A stretch of DNA of 49,548 bases from Fimenecus sp964457415 (lineage in GTDB: Bacteria > Bacillota > Clostridia > Oscillospirales > Acutalibacteraceae), in assembly GCA_964457415.1 (NCBI GenBank), contig CAYWFB010000003.1, positions 1 to 49,548 on the forward strand, read 5' to 3'. Below, one piece after another: positions 32,158 to 41,721 of the stretch. Made by a program: the position numbers and the translations under genes. Position 1 is the first letter of the stretch; every line of letters begins with the position of its first letter. Under the pieces are notes generated by a model that saw only the letters and a program-made list of their open reading frames with translations, was not told where the DNA came from and ran no database searches.

Positions 32158-33552
32158 TTATAATGTTTCAAGAATACTTCTTGCAACACTTATGCCGTTT
32201 GAAGAAGCCTGCATAAGTCCGCGTGTAACAGATGCACCGTCACCAATTGCATGAAGTCCTTTAACACTTGTTTCAAAGTTAGTATCAACAACAACCTTGT
32301 TTGAATAGAACTTAACCTCAACACCATAAAGAAGTGTTTCGTCACTCGCAATACCGGGAGTAACCTTGTCAAGTGCCTCAAGCATTTCTGCAATATCCAC
32401 CATAATTCTGTGGGGGAATACAAGTGACAAGTCACCGGGAACGGCATCCTTAAGTGTGGGGATAAGATTATTTCTGCAAAGTCTTTCAGCAGTTGTTCTT
32501 CTGCCACGCTTAAAGTCACCATAGGTCTGTACAAGAATTTTACCATCGCAAAGCATATTGCTTAACTGCGCGATGTGCTTGCCATATTCAATGGGATACT
32601 TGAAAGGCTTTGTGAAGTTCTTTGATACAAGAAGTGCAAAATTTGTGTTGTTCGTCTTGTATTCAGCAGATTTATATGCGTGACCGTTTACTACCGCCAA
32701 ACCGTTATCGTAGTATTCCGTTGCAACCTCACCTGATGGGTTAGAGCAGAATGTACGAACCTTATCATCAAAGGTTTGTGAATAGTAAACAAGCTTTGCT
32801 TCATAAAGATTTTCGTTGAGGAATTTCATAACCTCATCGCGAACTTCAACACGAACACCTACGTCAACTGTACCAACCTGTGTTTCGATGTTGTGGTCTT
32901 TACAGATATGGCTGAGCCATTCAGCGCCTTCACGACCAACCGCAGCAACAATTTTATCGGAATAATATGTATTTCCGCCTGCAACAATTCCCTTAACCTG
33001 ATTATCTTCTATAATAATATCTTCAACCATAGTGTTGAAAATGATATTACAACCCTGTTCTTCAAGATGATGCTGAAGTCTGCCATAAATCTTGTAGCCT
33101 TCTTCAGTACCGAGATGTCGGATGGGACACTCAATAAGCTTTAAGTTAGCATTGATTGCTTTTCTGCGGATTTCTTCAATTTCAGCTTGCTTATCAATAC
33201 CGTAAACATTGGTATCTGCACCAAAATCAAGATAAACGCTGTCAGCCTCTTTCAATAATTCCATGGTTTTTTCATATCCGAGAATATCGGGAAGAGTACC
33301 GCCAACATCGGGAGAAAGTGAAAGCTTACCGTCAGAGAATGCGCCTGCACCTGCAAAGCCTGTTGTGATTGAGCAGGGCTGACAACCAACACATTTCTTT
33401 GTTTTTCTTTTTGGGCACATTCTTTTTTCAATTGAACGGCCCTTTTCAACCATAAGAATATTAACATCGGGCTTTTTTGCCAAGAGTTCATAAGCACAGA
33501 AAATACCTGAAGGACCTGCGCCTATAATAATTACATCAAATTTGTTACTCAT
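32158..33552 (-). CDS. FAD-dependent NAD(P)/FAD oxidoreductase (COG2509-like)
   Basis: A 464-residue flavoprotein. It has an N-terminal Rossmann FAD motif DVIIIGAGPSGIFCAYEL, a Cys-rich segment KKCVGCQPCSITTGFAGAGAFSDGKL, and a C-terminal FAD-closing motif KGLHAIGDGASVTRGLMQASSNG. The family is widespread and its substrate uncharacterised. The gene begins 14 bases after the last nucleoside-permease gene with GAGGAA as ribosome-binding site, so it appears to be the last gene of that operon. A metabolic link to purines is possible but not shown. Confidence 0.88.
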   Translation of the reverse strand: MSNKFDVIIIGAGPSGIFCAYELLAKKPDVNILMVEKGRSIEKRMCPKRKTKKCVGCQPCSITTGFAGAGAFSDGKLSLSPDVGGTLPDILGYEKTMELLKEADSVYLDFGADTNVYGIDKQAEIEEIRRKAINANLKLIECPIRHLGTEEGYKIYGRLQHHLEEQGCNIIFNTMVEDIIIEDNQVKGIVAGGNTYYSDKIVAAVGREGAEWLSHICKDHNIETQVGTVDVGVRVEVRDEVMKFLNENLYEAKLVYYSQTFDDKVRTFCSNPSGEVATEYYDNGLAVVNGHAYKSAEYKTNNTNFALLVSKNFTKPFKYPIEYGKHIAQLSNMLCDGKILVQTYGDFKRGRRTTAERLCRNNLIPTLKDAVPGDLSLVFPHRIMVDIAEMLEALDKVTPGIASDETLLYGVEVKFYSNKVVVDTNFETSVKGLHAIGDGASVTRGLMQASSNGISVARSILETL

Positions 33553-33566
33553 ATTAATTGTTCCTC

Positions 33567-34535
33567 TTATCGGTCTTCTCTAAAGTATGACAATCCAAGT
33601 GAAGCAGGGGGTTGATTCTCTTTTTTGTTCATCATACTTGTAATAATTAAAACAATGATTGTGATTATGTAAGGCAACATTTTTAAGATTTCGCGTCCTG
33701 AAAATGAAATATTTCCAAAGACAAAAGCCGCAATATATAACGCACCAAAAAGGTATGAACCAATTATTGAGATATTTGGCTTCCACAAAGTAAATATGAC
33801 AAGTGCGATTGCAAGCCAACCGAATGCCTCAATAGTCGATGCATTTTCCCAACTTCCCTTAACATAGTCCATGATGTAGAATACACCACCAAATCCAGCA
33901 ATACCACTACCTACTAAAATTGCAACATATTTGTATAATGTGATATTAACGCCCATTGCGTCAGCAGTTGCAGTGTTTTCACCGATTGCACGTAGGTTAA
34001 GACCAACCTTTGTGCGATTAAAGATAAAGGTAGTAATCAACGCAATAGCGATGGCAAAATATACATAAAAGCCGTGACCGAATAAAACTTTAACGATACC
34101 GTCTGAATTTTCGGCAAATGGTAAGCATTTAGCAATAATTTTACCTGCTGTGGAAAAATTAGTTTTATCGACATAGGAATGCATTAAGAATTGAGTCATA
34201 CCGTTACCAAAAATTGTAATTGCAAGACCGGTAATGTTTTGATTACAACGGAATGTAATTGTCATTATCGCATAAATTGCACCTGTAAGAGATGCAAAAA
34301 GAAACGCACCGAAAAGAGAGGTCAAAATAAGCATCACCCATGATGCATTTTCAACTATTTCCAAGCCATTTAAATATAGGCTAACGAAAAGGCATCCGCC
34401 AACAGTACCCATACACATAATTCCGGGAATACCAAGATTTAAGTGACCTGCTTTTTCTGTAATTGTTTCACCGATGCATCCGAAAAGAAGAACTGTGCCG
34501 ATTGCAATAGCACTCATTAAGAATGTAACTGTCAT
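33567..34535 (-). CDS. Nucleoside ABC transporter permease (BMP-linked, second permease)
   Basis: A 322-residue permease of the branched-chain/ribose permease superfamily, NupQ/YufQ-like, with about eight to ten helices. Typical features are GETITEKAGHLNLGIPGIMCMGTVGG near the N-terminus and NLRAIGENTATADAMGVNITLYKYVAILVGSGIAGFGGVFY (ATPase-docking loop). It overlaps the preceding permease gene by 4 bases. Context with a BMP binding protein and xpt indicates purine nucleoside uptake. Confidence 0.9.
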   Translation of the reverse strand: MTVTFLMSAIAIGTVLLFGCIGETITEKAGHLNLGIPGIMCMGTVGGCLFVSLYLNGLEIVENASWVMLILTSLFGAFLFASLTGAIYAIMTITFRCNQNITGLAITIFGNGMTQFLMHSYVDKTNFSTAGKIIAKCLPFAENSDGIVKVLFGHGFYVYFAIAIALITTFIFNRTKVGLNLRAIGENTATADAMGVNITLYKYVAILVGSGIAGFGGVFYIMDYVKGSWENASTIEAFGWLAIALVIFTLWKPNISIIGSYLFGALYIAAFVFGNISFSGREILKMLPYIITIIVLIITSMMNKKENQPPASLGLSYFREDR

Positions 34536-35632
34536 TTCTTAATTTCCTCCTTTTCTTTTTTTTTGAATACAATCTTGTAGTTAATAAAGAACGAGCAAAT
34601 GATAACTGCAAAATACACAATACCAACGACAATGTTTGATATTGAATCATTTGTAAACATAAATGTCTTTCGGACTTCTACCATACCTTTAGAAATAAAG
34701 ATGATGAAAAAGCTTGTGAGGATAATAATTAGCGGATTGAATGCTGCAAGCCAAGTAGCCATTATACCTGTAAAGCCCATATTGTTTGCTGATGCTGTAC
34801 TTATTGTATGGTTGATTGAACCTGCAAGAACAAAACCAACAAGACCTGCGATTGCACCTGATAAAATCATTGTTCTGATAATAACTTTATCAACCTTAAT
34901 TCCTATATATTTTGCTGTATTAACACTTTCGCCAACAACGGATATTTCATAACCGTGCTTTGATGAACGAAGATAAACATGCATTAAAATTGTAATTACT
35001 ACAAATAAAATGATTGGTAATAAATATTTGTTTCCAATATCAGGGATATTACCGTAAGAAATTGGAGCTAAAACACCGGAGCCTGATTTAACCCATATTG
35101 TAATGCATAAAGAGACAAGTCCTTGTGCAATGTAGTTCATCATAAGAGTAAACAAGGATTCGTTAGTATTAAACTTCGCTTTAAATATAGCGGGAATAAC
35201 TGCCCATATTGCACCTGCAGTTACACTTGCTAAGAGCATAAGTAGAATGATAACAGAATCGTTCACTTTGCCACCAAGGTAAAACATACAGGCAATTGCC
35301 GCAAGGCAACCAACAAGAATTTGACCGTTACCACCCAAATTCCAGAATTTCATTTTAAAAGCAGGAAGTAATGCCATTGATGTACCAAGAAGAAGTGCGG
35401 TGTCTTGAAGCAAAAGCCAGAATTTGCGTTCGCTACCAAATGCACCTGTAAATAATGATTGGAAGAAATCACCGATGTTTTTATGAGAAAACATCATAGA
35501 AATCAATCCGCTTAAAAGTAGTCCTCCGACAATGGCAATGGAATAAATAAGAATTATTTTTTGAATTTTAGTATTATCTCGTTTAACAATTCGAACAAAA
35601 GGTTCTTTTAAGTTGTTTTTATTTCTTTTCAT
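34532..35632 (-). CDS. Nucleoside ABC transporter permease (BMP-linked, first permease)
   Basis: A 366-residue permease, NupP/YufP-like, with around nine helices. WNLGGNGQILVGCLAAIA and YEISVVGESVNTAKYIGIKVDKVIIRTMILSGAIAGLVG are the family hallmarks. A short basic N-terminal tail precedes the first helix. It overlaps the ATPase gene by 4 bases (ATGA) and the next permease by 4 bases, so the three are translated as a coupled set. Confidence 0.9.
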   Translation of the reverse strand: MKRNKNNLKEPFVRIVKRDNTKIQKIILIYSIAIVGGLLLSGLISMMFSHKNIGDFFQSLFTGAFGSERKFWLLLQDTALLLGTSMALLPAFKMKFWNLGGNGQILVGCLAAIACMFYLGGKVNDSVIILLMLLASVTAGAIWAVIPAIFKAKFNTNESLFTLMMNYIAQGLVSLCITIWVKSGSGVLAPISYGNIPDIGNKYLLPIILFVVITILMHVYLRSSKHGYEISVVGESVNTAKYIGIKVDKVIIRTMILSGAIAGLVGFVLAGSINHTISTASANNMGFTGIMATWLAAFNPLIIILTSFFIIFISKGMVEVRKTFMFTNDSISNIVVGIVYFAVIICSFFINYKIVFKKKEKEEIKK

Positions 35633-37329
35633 TCCGTCACCCCACTTTCTCTAGATTGTACCATCAAAAGACCAATTTCATCCTTAGTGGTTGTTCTGGC
35701 GTCAACAATACCTGAAACCTTACCGCCACTTAAAACTAATATTCTGTCACTAAGTTCCATCAAAACATCCAAATCTTCACCGACAAAAATTACGGAAACA
35801 CCTTTATGCTTTTGCTCGTTAAGAAGATTATATATAGTGTATGATGAGTTAATATCAAGACCACGGACAGGGTAGGCAGTCATTAAAAGTGCGGGAGCAG
35901 CAGCAATTTCACGACCAACAAGCACTTTTTGAACATTTCCGCCTGATAACTTTCTTACAGCAGTATGTGAATCAGGAGTGTTTACCTTTAGGTCGTTGAT
36001 AATTCTGTCAGCAAGGTCTTGAGGTCGTTTTCTATCAAGGAAAATTGACTTACCCTTACGATAACTTCGAAGCATCATATTGTCAACAATATCCATATTG
36101 CCAACAAGTCCCATGCCAAGTCTGTCCTCAGGGACAAAGGAAAGGCGAATACCAAGTTCACGTATTTCTCTTGTAGATTTATCCTTCAGGTTAATGACTT
36201 CATCTTCTTTGAAAATGATTTTTTCACTACTTACAAGTTCTTTAATTTCTTTTTTAGATAACTTTGTAAAGTCAATGTCATTTCCTTTTTCATCCATAAA
36301 TGCATTTTCATGTGCGAGTTCCATAACACGCTTATATGTTTTATGGAAGAATGAAACAGGCTTGTCTTTTTTAGGATGGTAGTAAGTCAATGTACCACTT
36401 TCATATTTGTTAAGTCCGGCTATCGCTTCAAGTAATTCCTTTTGACCACTGCCTGCAATACCGGCAATACCAAGAATTTCACCACCGTAAGCATCAAAAG
36501 AAACATTGTCGACTACATTGTAGCCGTCAGGATTTTTTACAGTTAAGCCTGAAACTGAAAGTCTTAATCTACTGTCAACAGGTTCTGTACGATTAATGTT
36601 CAAATCAATCTTTTCACCAACCATCATTTCGGTAAGCTCTTTTTCGGAGGTTTCTGCAGTGTTTACTGTAGCAATGTGGTCACCCTTGCGCAAAACAGTT
36701 ACTCTATCGGATATTTCCATAACCTCATTTAGCTTATGTGTAATGATAATAATTGATTTACCATCATCTCTCATTGCGCTTAAAACATTGAATAAGCTTT
36801 TTATTTCTTGTGGTGTTAAAACTGCTGTAGGCTCGTCTAATATAAGAATATCAGCACCTCTGTATAAAACCTTTAAGATTTCGACAGTTTGCTTTTCTGA
36901 AACAGACATCTCGTAGATTTTCTTATCAAGATTTATATTGAATCCGTACTTTTTTGCCATTTCTTTAATACGGTTATTTACTTCTTTAAGATTAAATTTT
37001 TCACCTTCAACACCCAATGCAACATTTTGTGCTGCACTAAAAATATCAATTAACTTGAAGTGTTGGTGAATCATACCAATTTTATGGTCAAAAGCGTCAC
37101 GAGGAGAGCGAATGACAACTTCTTCGCCATTAATAAGAATTTTACCGGAATCAGGATAGTAAATTCCGGCTACCATATTCATAAGGGTTGTTTTACCACA
37201 ACCATTTTCACCGAGGATAGAAAGAATTTCACCTTTATATACATCTATGCTTACATTATTGTTTGCAATAACTTTAGTCCCGAACTTTTTAGTAATATTT
37301 TTTAATTGTAAAATAACAGTTTTGTTCAT
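35629..37329 (-). CDS. Nucleoside ABC transporter ATPase with two ABC domains
   Basis: A 566-residue tandem ATPase of the NupO/RbsA type. The first domain is intact: GENGCGKTT, IHQHFKLIDIFSAAQNVALGVE, a signature region EMSVSEKQTVEILKVL and Walker B ILILDEPTAVLTPQE. The second is degenerate, as is usual in the family: GIAGSGQKELLEA, LSGGNVQKVLVGREI, and LLMTAYPVRGLDI in place of a canonical DEPT. It also carries an extra ~55 charged residues between the second Walker A and FVPEDR. It is followed by two permease genes. Confidence 0.92.
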   Translation of the reverse strand: MNKTVILQLKNITKKFGTKVIANNNVSIDVYKGEILSILGENGCGKTTLMNMVAGIYYPDSGKILINGEEVVIRSPRDAFDHKIGMIHQHFKLIDIFSAAQNVALGVEGEKFNLKEVNNRIKEMAKKYGFNINLDKKIYEMSVSEKQTVEILKVLYRGADILILDEPTAVLTPQEIKSLFNVLSAMRDDGKSIIIITHKLNEVMEISDRVTVLRKGDHIATVNTAETSEKELTEMMVGEKIDLNINRTEPVDSRLRLSVSGLTVKNPDGYNVVDNVSFDAYGGEILGIAGIAGSGQKELLEAIAGLNKYESGTLTYYHPKKDKPVSFFHKTYKRVMELAHENAFMDEKGNDIDFTKLSKKEIKELVSSEKIIFKEDEVINLKDKSTREIRELGIRLSFVPEDRLGMGLVGNMDIVDNMMLRSYRKGKSIFLDRKRPQDLADRIINDLKVNTPDSHTAVRKLSGGNVQKVLVGREIAAAPALLMTAYPVRGLDINSSYTIYNLLNEQKHKGVSVIFVGEDLDVLMELSDRILVLSGGKVSGIVDARTTTKDEIGLLMVQSRESGVTE

Positions 37330-37374
37330 AAGAATCTCCTTAAATAATAAAGGATTTTTATTTTGCTAATCATT

Positions 37375-37406
37375 CAAGAAAGGCGAAGTTGTTGTGCTTC
37401 GCCTTT
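37375..37406 (-). other. Intergenic hairpin between bmp and the ATPase gene
   Basis: A 10-bp stem AAAGGCGAAG/CTTCGCCTTT (37379-37388 / 37397-37406) with an 8-base loop and a short, weak T stretch on the minus strand. It probably gives partial termination so the binding protein outnumbers the ATPase and permeases. Confidence 0.65.
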
Positions 37407-37446
37407 CCTGTTAATTAAATAAGAATAACATTAAAATTAAAATGAA

Positions 37447-38670
37447 TTATTCAGTAATAGCTGTAATACCGTCAATAATAATGTTGAAGTAAGGAGCTGA
37501 ACGTTTTGCACTTTCGTTTACAAAAGTAATATCGCCGGACTTTTCAACAACCTCTGTTTCAGGGACAAAATCTCCTGCATCATCAACGTCAGCAACAAAT
37601 GAAGTTAATGGTTTGCCATCAACTGTGAATGTTGAGCAGTCAAATACCTTAATTGTTCCATCTTTAAGTCCTGCCATAACAGCATCAAGCTTTTCCTGAG
37701 TGCCCTTTGCAGCAGCAGTACCAAGAGCTGTAATTTCTACAGAACCAGTTTCAAGTGTACCTGTCCAGTCAGCGTCGATTGCCTTGTCGTTCTGAACGCA
37801 ATCAATAATGTACTCAAAATATGGAGTCCAGTTGATTCTTGAAGCAATAATAAATGTGTTTGGACACTTTTCAACAGTTGAACCATTGTAAGAAACGTTA
37901 GGAATATTTCTTTCTTCACAAGCTGTAGGAGCACCCCATGAGTCAGCGTGCTGTGAAATCAATTTACAACCATTGTCGATAAGTGCAAGAGCTGTTGTCT
38001 TTTCAGCTGTTTCATCGTACCATGAGTTTGTGTAACGAACTTCCATTGTAGCGTTCTCTACTACTGATTTAGCGCCAAGGTAGAATGATGTGTAGCCTGA
38101 AATAACTTCGGCGTATGGGTGAGCTCCAACATAACCGATTTTTGCATTTTCGTCAGAAACTTTGCCTTCATCATCACCATAAAGCTCAACAAGCTTCAAG
38201 CCTGCTGCAACACCTGCAAGGTATCTGCCTTCGTAGATAGAAGCAAATGCATTATGGAAGTTTGCAAGACCTGCTGTGTGAGCCTGTGTACCTGTTGCGT
38301 GACAGAATTCAACCTCAGGGAATTCCTTAGCAGCCTGAATCATATAAGGCTCGTGGCCGAATGAGTCAGCAAAGATAAGGTCATAAGATTCCGCCAAGTC
38401 AGCTGCCTGGTCATAGCATTCTGTACCTTCATCAATGTCGGTAACGATTGTGTAATCGTCAGCTGTGAGGCCTTTGTTTGCACAAGCCTGCTTGAAAGCA
38501 TCGATGAAGTTCTTGTCATAAGTTGATGAATCGCCGTGCAAGCAGATAAGAGCAGCCTTTACTGCCTTTCCATCAGGTTCATCTGAGTTGTTACCGCCAC
38601 AAGCTGCGAAGCAAGTAACGATAAGAGCAATAGACATTACTACTGCGAGAACTTTTTTGAGATTTTTCAT
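37447..38670 (-). CDS. BMP-family nucleoside-binding lipoprotein
   Basis: A 407-residue basic membrane protein (BmpA/PnrA/Med) family lipoprotein; lipobox CFAAC (Cys24). The type-I binding fold is seen in AALICLHGDSSTYDKNFIDAFKQACANKG, DLIFADSFGHEPYMIQAAKEFPEVEFCHATG, AFASIYEGRYLAGVAAGLK and LISQHADSWGAPTACEE. PnrA-type proteins bind purine nucleosides. Location between xpt and a nucleoside-type ATPase/permease set supports that ligand class. It follows xpt by 51 bases. Confidence 0.92.
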   Translation of the reverse strand: MKNLKKVLAVVMSIALIVTCFAACGGNNSDEPDGKAVKAALICLHGDSSTYDKNFIDAFKQACANKGLTADDYTIVTDIDEGTECYDQAADLAESYDLIFADSFGHEPYMIQAAKEFPEVEFCHATGTQAHTAGLANFHNAFASIYEGRYLAGVAAGLKLVELYGDDEGKVSDENAKIGYVGAHPYAEVISGYTSFYLGAKSVVENATMEVRYTNSWYDETAEKTTALALIDNGCKLISQHADSWGAPTACEERNIPNVSYNGSTVEKCPNTFIIASRINWTPYFEYIIDCVQNDKAIDADWTGTLETGSVEITALGTAAAKGTQEKLDAVMAGLKDGTIKVFDCSTFTVDGKPLTSFVADVDDAGDFVPETEVVEKSGDITFVNESAKRSAPYFNIIIDGITAITE

Positions 38671-38721
38671 AATTATTCTCTCCTTTATTTTTTTGTAATA
38701 TTTTACAGCGCTGTGCTGTTA

Positions 38722-39303
38722 TTACCTTGCTCCGAATACTATTTCACCCGTTGTATCATCCATCTTATCAACAATGGCCATTGATTCAACACGGATTCCT
38801 TGAGCTCTTAATTTGTCGCCACCGCCCTGATAACCTTTTTCAATAGCAATGCCGCAACCTGCAAGAGTGGCGCCTGACTGCTTAACAATATCAATAAGAC
38901 CTACAAGCGCATTTCCTTTCGCAAGAAAATCATCAACAATAAGAACAGTGTCTTTTTCGGTTAAGAAATCTTTTGAAACGATAATGTCATATGTACATTG
39001 GTGAGTAAAAGACTCAACCTTGCTTGTGTAAACATCACCCCTGATGTTTAATGTTTTGGTCTTTTTTGCAAAAATTAGGGGACAATTAAAAAACTGTGCC
39101 ACCATACAGCCTACACCGATGCCCGAGGCCTCGATTGTAAGCACTTTTGTGATGTCACAGTCATTGTATAACCTTTTAAGCTCCGCACCCATTTCAGAGA
39201 GAAGCTTTACGTCAAGCTGATGGTTAAGAAAGCTATCTACTTTCAGAACATTTCCTGAAAATACTTTTCCATCTTTTAAAATTCTTTCTTCTAAAATCTT
39301 CAT
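38722..39303 (-). CDS. xpt: Xanthine phosphoribosyltransferase
   Basis: Converts xanthine and PRPP to XMP in purine salvage. The 193 residues show the Xpt pattern: MKILEERILKDGKVFSGNVLKVDSFLNHQLD, TIEASGIGVGC, the PRPP-binding motif VLIVDDFLAKGNAL, and GCGIAIEKGYQGGGDKLR. The frame is open 144 bases further up, but ATG 39303 has GAGGG and begins the conserved N-terminus. A TATAAT-like -10 lies upstream. No purine riboswitch is visible. It heads the nucleoside-transport operon. Confidence 0.92.
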   Translation of the reverse strand: MKILEERILKDGKVFSGNVLKVDSFLNHQLDVKLLSEMGAELKRLYNDCDITKVLTIEASGIGVGCMVAQFFNCPLIFAKKTKTLNIRGDVYTSKVESFTHQCTYDIIVSKDFLTEKDTVLIVDDFLAKGNALVGLIDIVKQSGATLAGCGIAIEKGYQGGGDKLRAQGIRVESMAIVDKMDDTTGEIVFGAR

Positions 39304-39465
39304 AAAACATCCCTCAGTGCACATTATATTGTAATTATAAGTCAAAACTCGGAAAAAAACAATATTTTTTGTTTCCTTTTTTATGGAATTTTTTGAAGAA
39401 TATTTGTTAAAAATACATAAAAAGAAGCATTGATGTTCACAATGCAAAAAACAGGAGGCATTTAT

Positions 39466-40818
39466 ATGAAAAAATTTTTATCTGTTTTAATGGCAATATC
39501 ACTTTTCGGCACATTTTTTACTGGCTGCAACAGAAGTGACAACCAAAATCCCACAGGGCAGTCAAATGAGGGTACGGCTACAGTTCGCTTTTTGAATTTC
39601 AAACCGGAGGTTGCAAATGTTTATAATGAAATTGCAAAAGCATATAAACAAGAAACCGGCAATACTCTTATTGTAGAAACTGCGGCGAGTGGAAATTATG
39701 AGCAGACCTTAACTGCAAAAATGGGTACCAATGAAGCTCCGACTCTTTTTCAAATTAATGGACCTAAAGGCTATGCGAACTGGAAAGATTATTGTGCAGA
39801 TTTATCAAACACCGAGCTTTATAAACATTTAACCGATAAATCACTTGCTGTAGTCTCAGATGGTAAGGTTTACGGAATACCTTATGTTGTTGAAGGCTAC
39901 GGTATTATTTACAACAAAGCAATTACCGATAAATATTTTGCTCTCAAAAATAAAGCAACAGATTATAAATCTATGGACGAAATCAAAAGCTTTGACGCAT
40001 TAAAAGCATTAGTTGAAGATATGCAAAAAAATGCTGACGCTTTGGGCATTAAAGGTGTTTTTGCTTCAACATCACTTAAAACCGGTGAAGATTGGCGTTG
40101 GCAGACACATCTTGCAAATATTCCCGTTTATTATGAGCTTGAAGATAAAAATGCTGACCTTTCCAGCGATGAAACAAAAAGCATTGAATTCAAATATGCG
40201 GATAATTTCAAAAAAATCTTTGATTTGTATATAAACAATTCTGTAACTGATAAAAAGAAATTAGGCTCAAAAATTGTTGATGAGTCAATGGCTGAATTTG
40301 CTCTTGGTCAGTGTGCAATGGTTCAGAACGGCAACTGGGCATGGAGTCAGATTGATGATGTAAGAGGCAATGTTGTAGAGTCAGAAGATGTAAAATATTT
40401 ACCAATTTATATGGGACTTGAGGGTGAAGAAAATCAAGGTCTTTGTATTGGTACAGAAAACTTTTTTGCAGTAAACGCAAAAGCTTCTGATGCGGAACAA
40501 AAAGCCGCAGAGGACTTTATGTACTGGTTGTTCTCAAGCGAAACGGGTAAGGAATTTGTAACAGATGAGCTTGAGCTTATTGCTCCATTTGACACGTTTA
40601 CAGAGAATGAGCGACCCGACGACCCTCTGGCTAAAGAAGTAATAAAGTGGATGAACAATGCAGACGTTACAACTATTCCATGGAATTTCACAGTATTTCC
40701 AAGTGCAACCTTTAAAGCTGATTTCGGTGCGGCTCTACTTCAGTACGCTCAGGGCACAAAGAACTGGGATGATGTGAAAAAACTCTTCGTTGAGCGTTGG
40801 AAGAGTGAAAGTCAATAA
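39466..40818 (+). CDS. Sugar ABC transporter substrate-binding lipoprotein (family 1)
   Basis: A 450-residue extracytoplasmic binding lipoprotein of the maltose/multiple-sugar type (lipobox FFTGC, Cys21). The fold is seen in VRFLNFKPEVANVYNEIAKAYKQETG, KVYGIPYVVEGYGIIYNK, FALGQCAMVQNGNWAW and KAAEDFMYWLFSSETGKEFV. ATG 39466 with AGGAGG is the start. It is followed by two permeases, an ATPase, MalQ and a glycogen phosphorylase, so maltodextrin or a related alpha-glucan oligosaccharide is the likely ligand. This is inferred from neighbours. Confidence 0.9.
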   Translation: MKKFLSVLMAISLFGTFFTGCNRSDNQNPTGQSNEGTATVRFLNFKPEVANVYNEIAKAYKQETGNTLIVETAASGNYEQTLTAKMGTNEAPTLFQINGPKGYANWKDYCADLSNTELYKHLTDKSLAVVSDGKVYGIPYVVEGYGIIYNKAITDKYFALKNKATDYKSMDEIKSFDALKALVEDMQKNADALGIKGVFASTSLKTGEDWRWQTHLANIPVYYELEDKNADLSSDETKSIEFKYADNFKKIFDLYINNSVTDKKKLGSKIVDESMAEFALGQCAMVQNGNWAWSQIDDVRGNVVESEDVKYLPIYMGLEGEENQGLCIGTENFFAVNAKASDAEQKAAEDFMYWLFSSETGKEFVTDELELIAPFDTFTENERPDDPLAKEVIKWMNNADVTTIPWNFTVFPSATFKADFGAALLQYAQGTKNWDDVKKLFVERWKSESQ

Positions 40819-40826
40819 GAAATAAC

Positions 40827-40853
40827 ATCGCCCGCTGATTTCAGTTGGGCGAT
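40827..40853 (+). other. Intergenic hairpin between binding-protein and permease genes
   Basis: A 7-bp stem ATCGCCC/GGGCGAT with a 13-base loop that can itself pair (CTGA/TCAG). No T run follows. It probably tunes the ratio of binding protein to permease mRNA. Confidence 0.5.
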
Positions 40854-40875
40854 AGTGCGTGCAGAGGCGGATAAA

Positions 40876-41721
40876 ATGGAAAAAAACATAAAAAAATACT
40901 TTCCCGTATTTGTATTGCCAACCCTTATACCCTTTTTAGTGGTATTTTTAATTCCGTTTATTATGGGCATATATTTATCTTTTACCGAATTTACAACGGT
41001 TGAAAGTGCAACATGGGTCGGCATTGAAAACTATGTCAAGGCATTTATGCAGGATGAAAACTTTCTGAATGCATTGTGGTTTACCGTGAAATTCACGGTA
41101 GTTTCAGTAATAACTATAAATATATTTGCATTTTTTCTTGCATTGATGCTTACAAAAGCCTTAAAAGGAACTGCATTTTTTAGAACAGTTTTCTTTATGC
41201 CCAATCTGATTGGTGGTATTGTTCTCGGTTATATCTGGAACCTGTTAATAAATTCAATTCTTGGTATTTTCGGAGTTGATATAACTTATAGTGCTGATTA
41301 TGGCTTCTGGGGACTTGTCTTCTTAATGAACTGGCAGTTAATCGGCTATATGATGGTTATTTATATAGCTGGAATTCAAAATATACCGCGAGAATTGTAC
41401 GAGGCTGCAAAAATTGATGGTGCGTCGTCATTAAGAACATTGAGAAATATCACAATACCAATGGTTATGCCTTCTTTGACAATTTGTCTATTCTTAACTC
41501 TTACAAATTCGTTTAAGCTTTTTGACCAGAATTTAGCCTTGACCGGTGGCGCCCCTGCAAGAGAAACAGCAATGCTTGCTCTCGATATTTACAATACGTT
41601 TTATGGCAGAACAGGTTGGCAGGGTGTAGGACAAGCCAAAGCGGTTGTATTTTTCTTAATTGTTGCGATTATCGCGTTTATTCAACTTAAAATTACGGGA
41701 AGAAATGAGGTAGAACACTAA
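40876..41721 (+). CDS. Sugar ABC transporter permease (MalF/UgpA type)
   Basis: A 281-residue CUT1-class permease with six helices. N-terminal FVLPTLIPFLVVFLIPFIMGIYLSF and the EAA loop YEAAKIDGASSLRTLRNITIPMVMPSL are diagnostic. ATG 40876 has AGAGGCGG upstream; an in-frame GTG at 40855 lies too close to the preceding hairpin. It overlaps the next permease by one base. Confidence 0.92.
   Translation: MEKNIKKYFPVFVLPTLIPFLVVFLIPFIMGIYLSFTEFTTVESATWVGIENYVKAFMQDENFLNALWFTVKFTVVSVITINIFAFFLALMLTKALKGTAFFRTVFFMPNLIGGIVLGYIWNLLINSILGIFGVDITYSADYGFWGLVFLMNWQLIGYMMVIYIAGIQNIPRELYEAAKIDGASSLRTLRNITIPMVMPSLTICLFLTLTNSFKLFDQNLALTGGAPARETAMLALDIYNTFYGRTGWQGVGQAKAVVFFLIVAIIAFIQLKITGRNEVEH

Noticed and set aside
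39304..39465. Possible purine riboswitch upstream of xpt
   Set aside because: The minus strand lacks the conserved aptamer core (no TATA...GTTTCTACC...TATG arrangement). Only a -10-like TATAAT is visible.
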